Assembly: GCF_964204645.1 (NCBI RefSeq)
Contig: NC_134030.1
Location: 7,872,278-7,936,277, forward strand
DNA length: 64,000 nt
Source: Tubulanus polymorphus
Lineage: Eukaryota > Nemertea > Palaeonemertea > Tubulaniformes > Tubulanidae
Reading direction: 5' to 3'
Part shown: positions 11,879 through 22,262 of the stretch, piece by piece
How the letters are laid out: each line of letters opens with the position of its first letter
How positions within the stretch are numbered: the stretch's first letter is position 1
Program-made: the position numbers and the translations under genes
Notes under the pieces: model-generated
The model's database searches: none
Told to the model about the DNA's origin: nothing
What the model saw: the letters and a program-made list of their open reading frames with translations, nothing else

Positions 11879-14800
11879 CTATGCTTCTGACTGATCGTTG
11901 TTAATCGAACCGCCTTCCTCGGTTACGATCATGTTCCATTTCAAACTACTATCGTCTCTTAGTCTCGACGAAATGCCGTCGTAAATCGGATTATCGCAGT
12001 ATAGCAATTCTTCGTCGCCTTGCTGGTGCCCTAATGTTAGCGAATTCGGGATTTTCCGTGGACCATTAATCAAATCCTGATCTACGACAGCGTACGTCGG
12101 GTCGTCGCTAGAAAACAAAGGGTTCGCGTAATTTAACGAATCCGACCTCTCGTAATTTGGCTGTCGTCTAATGCTATGCTGATCAAATTCACGAAGTCTT
12201 TTTGCTTTGTATTGTGATCTATTCCTGTAATGAACATAAACAAGTCTTATGCAATTTATTGAGAAATCACGTTTTGAATTTAAGGGTTTATCTAAATAAG
12301 ACTTAACGTTATGACTGACCTTTTTGAATTAATGATGAATATGAGTAAAACAAACAACACAATTACCACTCCAATTCCGACGCCTATTCCTAAGACAGTA
12401 TATATATTCATGCCGTTTGCCGAGTTTGAAAGTTGACCAGCAACGGCTGTTGTCTGAACGCTTGTAGAAAATAAGTAATGTGTTGATAATTTGGGATAAG
12501 ACGTGCTTTCACCAATCAAAGTCGAAATACTTTTATCTGTAGTTGAAGGATCGTTTGTCGTCGATATTTTAGGTGGTGAAATCGTTGTTTTCCGACGTGT
12601 TGTAAGTGGGATAGTGGTAGAAGATATCATCTCGGAAGGAGAACTCAATGACATGGTAGAAGTGAAAAAACTGGGCAGTTTTGAGGATTGAGAAGTTGTA
12701 GTTCCCGTTGATAATTCACCTACCATCGTACTCGTTCGGTGTATCGATGGAGAGCTGCTCATCATGGGCCTTCTCGATGTGCTTGGAAACATTGTTTGTT
12801 TTGGGGTTGTAATCACTGATTTAGTGGACGCCGACTGAGTTGTTGTTATTTCTATCGTTGTTGGACTGGTAACCGTGGGTTCAGTAGATGTTGGTCTAGC
12901 AGTTATTAGTGAATTGTTTGTCGTGCGACTAGTAGCTGGTTCGGTAGTTTCTGGTTTAATTGTTGGGGTCGTTGGTCTGGTATTTGCTTGACTACTTGTG
13001 TGTTCCACCGTAGGTAATGGTTTGGCTGAACTCGGGCGAGTAGTCATTCGTCTGGTTGTTAGCGAAGAATCAGTAGTCGATGTAGTTGGTGGTGAAGATT
13101 TTGGTTTGGTTATTAGTGAAGTAGTAGTCTTTGTAATTGATGTTGAAGTAATACGTTGTGTAGTAAGTGTATAAGTAGTCATGGTAGATTTTAGTGAAGT
13201 TGTTATTGGTTTAGTAGTTTGTGGACTAGAGGTCATGGTAGATTTTAGTGAAGTTGTTATTGGTTCAGTAGTTTGTGTACTAGAGGTCATGGTAGATTTT
13301 GATGAAGTTGTCATTAGTCTAGTAGTTTGTGTACTAGGGGTCATGGTAGATGTTGGTGAAGTTGCGATGGGTTTAGTAGTCTGTGTTCTAGAGGTCATGG
13401 TAAATTTTGGTGAAGTTGTTATTGGACCCGTAGTTGTTGCACTAGTAGTGGTTATAGTTGATGGTGAAGACATCGGTTGAGTAGTTGGTGAACTAGAAGT
13501 CTTGGTAGATTTTTGTGAAGTGGTTATTGGTTTAGTAGCATGTGTACTAGTAGTCGTTTTAGATGTTAATGGCGATGATATAGGTTTGTTAGTTGGTGTG
13601 CTTGTGGTCAAAGTTGTTGTGGGGCGAGTAGTCGCTGACTTGGTAGTAGAGGGAGTCATGGTAGATATCAACGGAGAAGTCATTGGTTTGGACGTTGATG
13701 GACTATCTGTAATGGTTGTTGGTGGATGAGTAGTTGATGTACTAGTGGTCATTGTTGATTGTTTTGGAGTTGATGAAGTAATGGTAGATCTTGGTAGAGT
13801 TGTAGTAGACTTAGTTGTAGTTTTTGTAACAGTGGTCTTTGGTATTTCGTATGTTGAACTAGATGCTGTAGACATGGTAATGGTTCGGGTAGTTGTTGCA
13901 GAGGTAGATGGCTCATGTGTAGTTGTCGTCGTTCGAGGAGGTAGCTCTAAAAATACATTAAAACATTGTAATATCACAATGCTCCTAAACTGTACCAACG
14001 AACCCGAGGCGTATACTCACTTTTTTCGCAAACGTTTGGTAGTGGACTGGAACACGGAGCTTCCGACCAGTGAACTTTGGGCCCTTCTAATCCGACAGTT
14101 AGCGTGAACATCGCCACGCATTGTTCCACCGAAGCCTTTACCTTTTTAGGGTAAGTTTTGAACCAATCCGTATATACCATCGGTTGTCCTAGTCGTGAAA
14201 TAAAAACCATACGTTATATCGGTGGGCCAAATGCTTCGATACCTGGGCCTAGTAATTATATCATACCAGTGTGTAACATCCACTTCACGTTTGTAGCACC
14301 GATCCAAAATTTATCAATCAGATTATCCGAACCTTTCAAATGACTGATGAAACTTCTTACTTCAACCTGTTGCATCGTTGTAGTAATGGTTAACAGACCA
14401 CCACCTCTTTTAGCGCAAAATTCTCGCGCTTTAAACCACGACAGCTTTACGGAACTGGCATACAAACAGCGGCCCCCCTTCTTTACATTATCACAGGTTT
14501 CTGTTCCTGGAACGGTGAAATAACTGTGATATTTATCTAGGCGTGCATGGTAAGAATTTTGTGGCTGTATGATCGAACCTTTTATTTCGCAGATGAATTT
14601 TAGCAATGCGGAACAGGTCTGTTCCGACCACCGATAATCAAATGCTGATATTACCGCGCATGACTTGGTTTCTCGTCCTGAATTCGGTCTATTCTTTTTC
14701 CAAAAATCAAATCCACCTGAAATCAAAGTGACCCCATCAAACGAAGGATGCAGAATTTCAGTTAATTCACCTGTACCATTGATTTTTCAAAACATTCGTA

Positions 14801-17800
14801 GAGAAGCCGTGTTAAACTGGCGATAGGTTAACTTGGTTATATCAGGGAAGTGTGATGAGATGGAATACGGACGCTATTGTGCAGCTCTTGTCGAATGTGC
14901 GTTGTAATTGCCCTAAAGCCGATAACGGTTCGTCGGCGAGCGCTTTGTTACGTAACGCGCCGATAAGCGATAACCAGCGAGATCGGGAATCTCCGTAATA
15001 ATTCAGTTGTTTCCGAATATCGGTTTTTCATCCCATAATAAACTTATATAAAAATTCCTCTGTAAACTGGTTAAACTCAACACCTGATTTCCCCTCATCA
15101 ATTATGGTCGATCAACTTGTATTCACAATTGTCTTAAATTTAAGTGCCCCCTAGTTTGTCTCTTAACTGCTTCTCTTTAATCTGTTTTAGCGTGTAACTG
15201 TTTCTACGTTAATTTTCCTTTAGTTAGTATCATCTCTGATTTCTTGAATTAGTCTCTTTGTCTCTGGATTGTATATATCTCTCATAATTTCTGTAGTATT
15301 CATTATTTCTGAAGATGACTATTAGGACATAGACGAAACGTTGAATAAACTACTAACATTTTTAATTGGACTTTTTCGTTATCATTGTGGGATTCTCTCT
15401 ACATCGCTTCAGACGGATATAGTGTTTTATCAATCGTGATATCGGTTCTTTCCGCTGTATTAAAATGGCAACGGTTGTCAACGAAATTATAAATGATGAC
15501 GATTTTGACGATCTATTCTTTGATAGTGACGAATTGGTTCAGATCGATACGGAAATATTACGGGAATCCTCTGGATCAGGTTCAACTAATTCGGCCGATT
15601 CTAGTGAGTGTTATTCCTTTTGAATCAATGAAATATCGGAATAGTTTCCACCTAATTGCAGGCACTTTATTCTTTCCTTTTCTTTTTCATATAGGTACTT
15701 CTCAGGCTCAGCTGACCAGAGACTGCGATCTGAACACGAGAAAACACACATACAGGTATTTTTTACATTTATTTTTATAATCAATACAATCCTTTTAGGT
15801 TATAAAATAATAAACGAATACAGAAAATAATATATAAACATAATATAAAAAATCCAGATAAGTACATGTTAAAATAATAATAATTATTATTATTTTCGCA
15901 GGAACACTATATATTTGGAAAAGGCTATGACTGAAGTGATTAACCATCGAGTATTTAAATTCAGTTCAAATGGAATGGCAGCAGTACATTATGGAAAATC
16001 GATCGATAAAATTTTGACTACAAATACGTCGCCGTCCAGACTTGGAATTGACCAGTGGTTTACATGTCCATTGTTTTAATTTGATAGTCACAGGGACAGT
16101 TTTTTTAACATTTTTGTTCTTACGCCATTTTTGTAATTTGACACGACACATATTACAGATATATATCGGGTACTGTTCAGTATCATCATCAAAATCAATG
16201 TTGAACAACTCCTTCACATGGCTTTTGAAATTATTTTTATCGATAGGACGACGATCCACACAATCGACAAAGATCCATGACTAAAAACAAGAAAAGGTTA
16301 ATCAAATGAGATTGCTGATGCTATTTAGGCAACTTTATTTATATGGGGGACAATAATTTGTAGGCCAAATGTAAGCGTTATTAAGTAACATTATTATGTA
16401 GTAAATACACATTTTAAAGATCATACTTCGTGTATATGTTTGTGTCGTAACATAGCAACATGACGTCAGAAACGAAAGCTGCGCGAGTCTGGGCCGAAAT
16501 ATTTGACATCTTCAAGGCCCAAATAACGCTAAACCCGGAATCGGAACGAACTGGCAAAAACATATGTTTAACACATAAAAACAGACTTTAATCACAATAT
16601 AAATACTTAATGTTCCGATACCGGGTTTCGGAGATATAGAAGAATAAAAATACATACCTTTTTGGACAAATTTTACGAGAAATTGTTGAATTTCAACCGA
16701 TTTTCTAAAGAAAAATATGTGTATACACAGCCACTTCCACGTTGTTCAATGAACTGCAGTGCGCATGCGTAGTATCGATCGCAGAACATTTATCGGGCTA
16801 AAACTATTGCGGGTTGTTCTGCGACCGAATCAAAGTTGATGTTGACTGGTGTTCAGCTGGTAACACACACTCGATAAGCGTAGCTTACTGCTGTTGCGGT
16901 AACCTTTGATGTACGGGCTGAATTGAATAGCCTACATCCGGCAATTAAAAGCGTCCGTATTCCATCTCATCACACTTCCCTGGTTATATGAACTACGAGC
17001 TTCCGTTACTAACGCGTAGCCTCATCAGGTAAATGAGACCCAATGAAGCTGCGATACATTAGTAGCAAAGGCTACCTTTGATTTAGGAAAATGTTGTTGT
17101 GCTCGAATGAAAAGACTTACCATTAACATTATAAATATAATTGTGCAGTGGTCCACCACAATTTTTGGTTCTATCTCCTGAACATTGTAATCCACAGGAA
17201 ATTCCGTACCCGTATCTGCCATATTTATTTCCGCACCAGCATTCTTTAGCGTACTGAAGGAAAATTACGACGAAGCTTTTACAAATTTTGATGTTCGAAT
17301 GTTAGATCTACATAAACCCGAATTCTTACCTGAAGACCGGCATATTTCCATTTCTCGTGTTTGCACAATTTCATACATATATCAATGGTCATCGAATTAG
17401 AGCGACGGATTCTTACTTGAAGATCACGATTTTTGCTGTTGAATATACCATCCTTTTTATCAACAAAACAGCCTTGTGCCCCTATATCTAGCGACGCTGT
17501 ATAAGATATTGAACAGATGCAAGGCTTATATGACAAACAAACAAATGTAGAATGATTTCATCGTCGGTTTTGCAGGAAACCATTCATTTTAGGGTGGCTT
17601 ACATGTTGCGAGGCCATTTTCGAGTTCAAAACCGTTACCATGATTCCTTTATACATTGATAACTGCTATCGATGTGCACTACGTCATCAATATTGGCGTT
17701 TCAAAATAACAATAATAATTGTGAATTTTGGCGTTGCCTTTTTGATGATGAATTTGAGTCAGAATTTTGGCTAGACTGGTTGATTCAATTTAGTTCTCGA

Positions 17801-18430
17801 TATTACCAAATTAAAAAAAAAAACTTCATTTATACTTGATATCCCATATTATTCATTTTCGACTTTTCTTCAAGGCGTCAATAAAATTTTGAGTTAGTTT
17901 TCTTGTTAGTTTTCAGAACTTACTCATATTATGTTCCCAATGCCAATCGGTTTGCGTCAGGGTACCACCTGTCCAAGCAGAGTTCCATTTTCTTTTGCCC
18001 ATTTGTCCGACGATAAAATCTCGCTCTTCCTGACTCTCAACGTCCAACTGGGACATTCCTCGATTTTGGCAGGATGTCTGCACTTGCAGTTGAGTAAGTT
18101 CTTTCTCGTTGAAGTAGTAACAGGAGTCGGCGAATTCCACCTCATCGTTGCCTGGACATCTATCATTACTTGAAGCTATGAAAACGAACATTATATGAGA
18201 GGTTTTTAAGAGTCCAATCTCCGAGACAAAACTTTCTCCAAAAACAGCAGCAACATCTTTCTAGTCTCATTATATTCAAACATAAATCGGTCATCGTCAA
18301 GAAAATAAAAGATGACAAGTTGTGCTTACCCCCAACAGAGACGACTGTTTAACCGATACTTACCGATAGGAACGGATAAGCTGATAATGCAGACTAGACA
18401 CTTAAACAAATAAAGCAAAATTGGCATCAT
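11879..18430 (-). CDS. CTLD receptor with an inserted WSC domain, mucin stalk and NPxY tail (paralogue 1)
   Basis: Exons in transcript order are 18430-18364, 18175-17924, 17496-17330, 17253-17121, 14716-14267, 14188-14021, 13946-12320 and 12224-11879; the sum is 3,210 nt, 1,069 residues. The order of parts is: signal peptide; N-terminal half of a CTLD (three Cys, ending near DWHWEHNM); a WSC domain with its eight Cys in the next two exons; then the missing C-terminal half of the CTLD (FWKKNRPN ... FICE). A complete second CTLD follows, then about 500 residues of Thr/Ser/Pro mucin, one membrane helix and a 115-residue tail with TYAVVD and DNPIY. The CTLDs lack EPN/QPD; RPN is present instead, so canonical calcium-sugar binding is uncertain. 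It is likely a carbohydrate- or microbe-sensing surface receptor, which is inference. CTLD1-C and CTLD2-N share one exon here but are separate in the paralogue at 34359-39790. A transposon sits in the intron after the WSC. Confidence 0.85.
12320..13946 (-). repeat. Degenerate Thr/Ser-rich mucin repeats in one exon
   Basis: The exon encodes a Thr/Ser/Pro stalk with loosely repeated motifs such as TTKPITTS and KSTMTSS, expected to be heavily O-glycosylated. The repeats have diverged more than those of the paralogue at 34832-37097. The long open frames on the opposite strand are by-products of this composition. Confidence 0.75.
15305..15416. repeat. Repeat copy inside the transposon, shared with 39163-39380
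   Basis: The segment has gaagatgactattagga, gaaacgttga, taaactact and gggattctctctacatcgc in the same order as the reverse-complement copy around 39155-39260. It may be an interspersed Penelope-like or SINE-like piece. Confidence 0.5.
15465..16079 (+). pseudogene. Plus-strand transposon gene remnant, acidic N-terminus
   Basis: The exons 15465-15603, about 15696-15754 and about 15901-16079 can be spliced in frame. They start MATVVNEIINDDDFDD, continue with a Ser-rich linker and end at a stop near 16079. Its last exon overlaps the antisense zinc-region piece. I see no catalytic domain. It may be the 5' part of a longer element gene cut by internal deletion. Confidence 0.35.
15966..16284 (-). 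pseudogene. Transposon-borne RAG1-N-terminus-like zinc region, frameshifted
   Basis: After an acceptor near 16284 the frame starts MDLCRLCGSSSYR. A neighbouring frame then continues with KNNFKSHVKELFNIDFDDD and YPIYICNMCRVKLQKW. The arrangement CxxC, a Val/Phe-Asp helix region, then Pro, CxxC and a basic tail resembles the zinc-binding part of the RAG1 N-terminal region and the related N-RAG-type transposon proteins. The frame changes between the two parts and no catalytic core follows, so it is not an intact protein. Family assignment rests on motif memory only. Confidence 0.4.
16990..17035 (-). repeat. Short repeat with a ctgatgaggctacgcgttag motif
   Basis: Read on the minus strand it gives ctgatgaggctac ... 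agtaacggaagctcg, close to the copy at 11486-11530 (ctgatgaagctac ... agtaaccaaagctcg). It directly abuts the transposon target site, so the transposon seems to have landed in an older repeat. Confidence 0.45.
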
Positions 18431-19531
18431 TTATTCAAGACGCTAAAATGTATAGAACATCCGATGGTCACCGATCATAGAAGGACAGTAAATATAACTG
18501 AGGTATTGAAAGTCAGATATGAACATCGTTCGATTTGATAAGCGATAGGGTCAGTATTGTTTACGGTAGCTATCTAAAGTCTTTAACACTGTTATCTATT
18601 TTGTAGATTTTGTCAGCATTATTAGATATCGCATGTCAAGTTTATACCACGATTTATATATTTGACGTTGCCTCAGGCAAGAACATGTTCTAGGCTACGA
18701 CTGGGTCAACGCAGGTCTCTGAGTGTTATGTCTGAAGGCTCATTAATTGACCCCAGGGCACTTATATAGTCCAATCTATTAGCTCACGAATTTACCTTAG
18801 GAATTGCTTGATTTCAGTTCATTTGACGAGATACGATCGAAACTTTTAGTCGAACGTTTCTTTAGAAAATTGCTGAATTGATAATCAAGATGGCGCATTC
18901 GACGACGATTGGTCATGTCTCACAGTCGTTCAGTAATTTAACTGGAACAATCAAAACCAAGAGATAACGCGTAACTTTTTATTCACGAATAAGACAGCAT
19001 ATATCCTTTTTCATATGAAACACGGCATAACCATCATCCACCATAATCTTAAAACTTAACTGAAAAATTCCAGATTATTTCGAATATTCATTCATTAACG
19101 CATGTCCTAACAACATAATATATAAAGTATTCCATATTTGATATTACAAACATAATATATCATACATCGAAAACATAACGTGAAAACAACATAATTTCCA
19201 TAACGTCTTGAGTGATGAAATTGATTTTCGGCCAAGCAAGTGATGATTCAACGTCAATTTAGATAAAAAGTTGCGGTAATCCTCTGCGACCGCTCATCGA
19301 TCCTTGATCAGCGATGGCGGGTAAATTACCTCCCACTTCCATACGAGGGCGAAATAAACTTTCAAAGGTAATGCGTGGAACGAAAGTCTCCCCCTGGTGG
19401 CAGGAACGGGGAACGACAGAAACAGATTCAACGAAATAGGATTGTCACCAACCTTGGACGTATGAAGTCGTATGAAGTAACGACATAAGATTGCCACCAA
19501 CCTGGACATGTTTATACGGCCATGCATCGAT
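18431..19531. other. Promoter side of paralogue 1 and 3' flank of the next gene
   Basis: No exon is visible. The right part (about 19270-19531) is GC-richer and probably 3' UTR of the minus-strand gene ending at 19532. Confidence 0.4.
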
Positions 19532-20770
19532 TTAGCAATCGTCTTCCCCATTCGCGTGTTCGTTTCCATTTATCATTACGAACGATTCGACTTTATTTTC
19601 GACTGTCATTTGTTGTTTCAGTTTGCGTAATTCGACTTGTAAATCGTGCATTTGAAATCTTGCCCTTTGCAGCATACGCCGGGATTTTATCGATTCGGGC
19701 GAATCGGCTTCCGTCTCGACGTATACCTCGTATTTGTTTTGCGGCTTGTCGACCGCTTTCAAAGCGATTTCGGAGTTTATCTTGAAGACGGGCACGTCGG
19801 TGAATATGACGTTATCGGTGGTGAATTTTTTCGAAAATATCACCTCGGTATCCTGTTGATGCGCGACTGGTGGTGGCGGCGGCGGTGCATTTTCGGCAAG
19901 TTGGTTGCAAGAGGAAGCCTCGGCACCCCTGAGTTCGAACGGGAACGGTATCGAATCGAAAACGATATTGCCGACGAGAGTTGAATCGTCCATGAATAAC
20001 TGGCTCCAATACTGCGAATCGTCAACGTTCGGGAACAGAGTGTTAACCTCTCTTAACGCGTTGTTTACCATGATTCTCGCGAACCGATCGATTTTCGCCA
20101 TGTTCCTGGCGAATTTCACGCGCTCTAGATCCTCCAGGTAACGATTCGCGAGGACGGTTATCGGCGGCAATTCGGTAGCCTGCAATTCCGCTAGGCGTCG
20201 CTCCTCATCGGCAACTCCGTACTCGTTCGACGAGCAGGAAGATCCGGTCTCGGAAGCGTTATGTTCGTCGTCGCCGAAAGCCGCCATATCGTCGACGTCG
20301 TCGTCCCAGTTTGAAGACATCGACGAAACCGATGACCTCGTGTTAGATCCTAAAGTCTCGCGAGATGCCGCGCGATCTTTCTTTCTCAATTTTCGCCGTT
20401 TGGACGGAGATAGAAGCTTGACATCCACAGGAGGTTTATTCATCGGTTCATTTTCAGCCAATGATCCATGATAGCCATTGGGCAACTCGCCGTTTTCACT
20501 TGCCTCTACCCCTTGATCGTTATTTTTGATATCGGGAAGATCGTGCATACACATATCTGTAAGGCACTTCTTGCCGAGAATATCGGAAATGACATCATCT
20601 TGAATGTTTGATGACATCTCCCAGTCTAGCATTCGAAGTTCGTCTTCAATTTTGCTTGACAACGAGTCGAAAACTTTCATATCCGGCTTGCCCGGATGTT
20701 CGCTGTTTTCAATACGCGTATTCACAACTACATCGCCGTTCACTAGCTCCAAGTCATCTGAATCACCCAT
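19532..20770 (-). CDS. Unrecognised 412-residue protein with acidic N-half and C-terminal coiled coil
   Basis: One uninterrupted frame starts ATGGGTGAT at 20770, with an acceptor-like ttattttcag just upstream (about 20787), so the coding region is probably contained in the last exon. Residues of about 1-190 are acidic and Ser-rich, with a basic SPSKRRKLRKK patch. The middle (around ITVLANRYLEDLERVKFARNMAK) looks like a conserved helical domain. A six-residue Pro run follows. The region FTDVPVFKINSEIALKAV precedes a C-terminal coiled coil (residues of about 360-395). No signal peptide or membrane helix is seen, so a cytosolic or nuclear protein is likely. GC content is clearly higher than in the flanks. 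I do not recognise the family. Confidence 0.75.
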   Translation of the reverse strand: MGDSDDLELVNGDVVVNTRIENSEHPGKPDMKVFDSLSSKIEDELRMLDWEMSSNIQDDVISDILGKKCLTDMCMHDLPDIKNNDQGVEASENGELPNGYHGSLAENEPMNKPPVDVKLLSPSKRRKLRKKDRAASRETLGSNTRSSVSSMSSNWDDDVDDMAAFGDDEHNASETGSSCSSNEYGVADEERRLAELQATELPPITVLANRYLEDLERVKFARNMAKIDRFARIMVNNALREVNTLFPNVDDSQYWSQLFMDDSTLVGNIVFDSIPFPFELRGAEASSCNQLAENAPPPPPPVAHQQDTEVIFSKKFTTDNVIFTDVPVFKINSEIALKAVDKPQNKYEVYVETEADSPESIKSRRMLQRARFQMHDLQVELRKLKQQMTVENKVESFVMINGNEHANGEDDC

Positions 20771-22248
20771 AATGAATGAATTAAGCCTGAAAATAAAGAA
20801 AAAGATCCGAATAAGGTTCTAATGACAGGTTATCTGAGACAGAAAATGTAGTTAGCACGAGGGATTCGGGAAACACACGTAATCCCCATTCTGAACTATC
20901 CCTTCAAATACGTTGTTAGGGTGTTGAGAATTTCAATACGATACGCGGAGAAATAGTAATATAAGAAGCTTTCCACATCTCTTATGTCTACATATCTGGT
21001 TTACAGAGACATGCGTTGATCAAAGGAGCAAATAAAAATAGCTACAAAAACTACATGTGGCGATGCAAATCGGCGGATGAACAATTGACGGCTATGACTC
21101 TGCAATGTGCGTGTGGGGGAAAGTAAAACCGCTTCGTTCGCGTAATCATTTTCAGGTGAAAACCGTGTAAACAAGTGCACGAAAATAAATCTGAACGATC
21201 GACGTATGAACCGTTAAAGTTTATTACAAAACTTTGCAATGGAATTTCAACTATAAATTGCCTCACAATTTTCCTCGGTTGAGCGATGTGTTTTTTTTTA
21301 GAGTCGATGTTTTTGCTTTCAGAATTCGCTCTTGCTTCTGAGTTTCAGGCCCGAAGAGGTGGAGGGGGCAAAAGAGAATGCCACTCGTTTTTAATCTTAG
21401 AATATTATTCAGCTAAAACGTATAACATTTCAACTATAACAACTTAATATATGTATATGCATTAAATTTGTCGATCTTTTCATTTAGACCCTCGATCAAC
21501 GGGAATCATTCGATCAGAGGCCATTGTCTGAGCATCAAATTTCTGAAGTCTTTCCGTGGGAGAGCCCACAGTTTTCATTTCAGTTCCAACTGAATTAAAA
21601 ACGGACCCACCCACTCATTTCCCATGCTACGGAAATGAGTTTGTATTTTTTTCAATTCTTCTTCGGCTGTTAAAAATTGTAGGCAAGGTAAGGATTGTTA
21701 CCAGGATTGCAACGGAATGCACGTATTCTGTATTGCTTTTCAATGGATGAAGTCTGACCAGAACATTTATTTCGTACTTTCTGCCTGGAACGACGATTTT
21801 AGTGTGTTATCTATGGGAAATAGTTCACTTTATTAAACGTGTGTAGAGCACATTCGGTTATCGTGGTGGTATTCGTTTTAATGAAAATACCATTCATTCA
21901 GCACGCAATAAGCTCGACTCGGAAGTTGCACTTTAACATTTTCATTTACTTTGATTCCTACGCTAATTCGGGATCAATTGATCTTAAACGCGCACGTGCT
22001 TTGTCTTTATTTGATGAGTCTATTACCGGGTAAGATCTTCTAAAAAGAATAAGATTTTGTTTTTCACCAGCCGACGTGTCTGTTTGTACCGATCTGTTTC
22101 CATGACGACTACAGATAGATATATCATTGACGTATACAAAACTAAAATTCGTTCCTCGATAAAATTAACTCGTGACGCCGAAGAATAGAAAAAAATGGAA
22201 AAAAAGAACAATAGAAAAATTTCATATTGCCGTATCTTCACACGCGCC

Positions 22249-22262
22249 GGGGGGGGGGGGGG
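22249..22262. repeat. Homopolymer of 14 G
   Basis: Fourteen consecutive G in AT-rich sequence. Such runs are unstable and prone to length error; a matching 14-C run lies at 48128-48141. Confidence 0.9.

Larger units (their letters stand above)
14843..16982. mobile_element. DNA transposon with 32-bp perfect terminal inverted repeats and 7-bp target duplication
   Basis: The left end starts CAGGGAAGTGTGATGAGATG. The same 32 bases appear inverted at 16951-16982. The flanks carry GTTATAT on both sides (14836-14842 and 16983-16989), a 7-bp target-site duplication. Inside are exon-like pieces on the plus strand (from 15465) and, convergent to them, a minus-strand piece with RAG1-like zinc-binding residues (15966-16284). 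Neither gives a full transposase, so this 2,140-bp copy is probably a non-autonomous derivative. I do not assign a superfamily: a 7-bp duplication does not fit the 5-bp Transib/ProtoRAG rule. Confidence 0.8.
14717..17120 (-). other. Large intron of paralogue 1, mostly filled by a transposon
   Basis: It separates the second WSC exon from the exon that resumes the interrupted CTLD; both borders are phase 1. All but about 260 bases is the 14843-16982 element. Confidence 0.7.

Noticed and set aside
12503-14107. Several plus-strand Val/Gly-rich open frames
   Set aside because: They are antisense to the mucin exon of paralogue 1.
17924-18175. The possibility that the first lectin half is simply a truncated, dead CTLD
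   Set aside because: The missing half is present in phase after the WSC exons in both paralogues.
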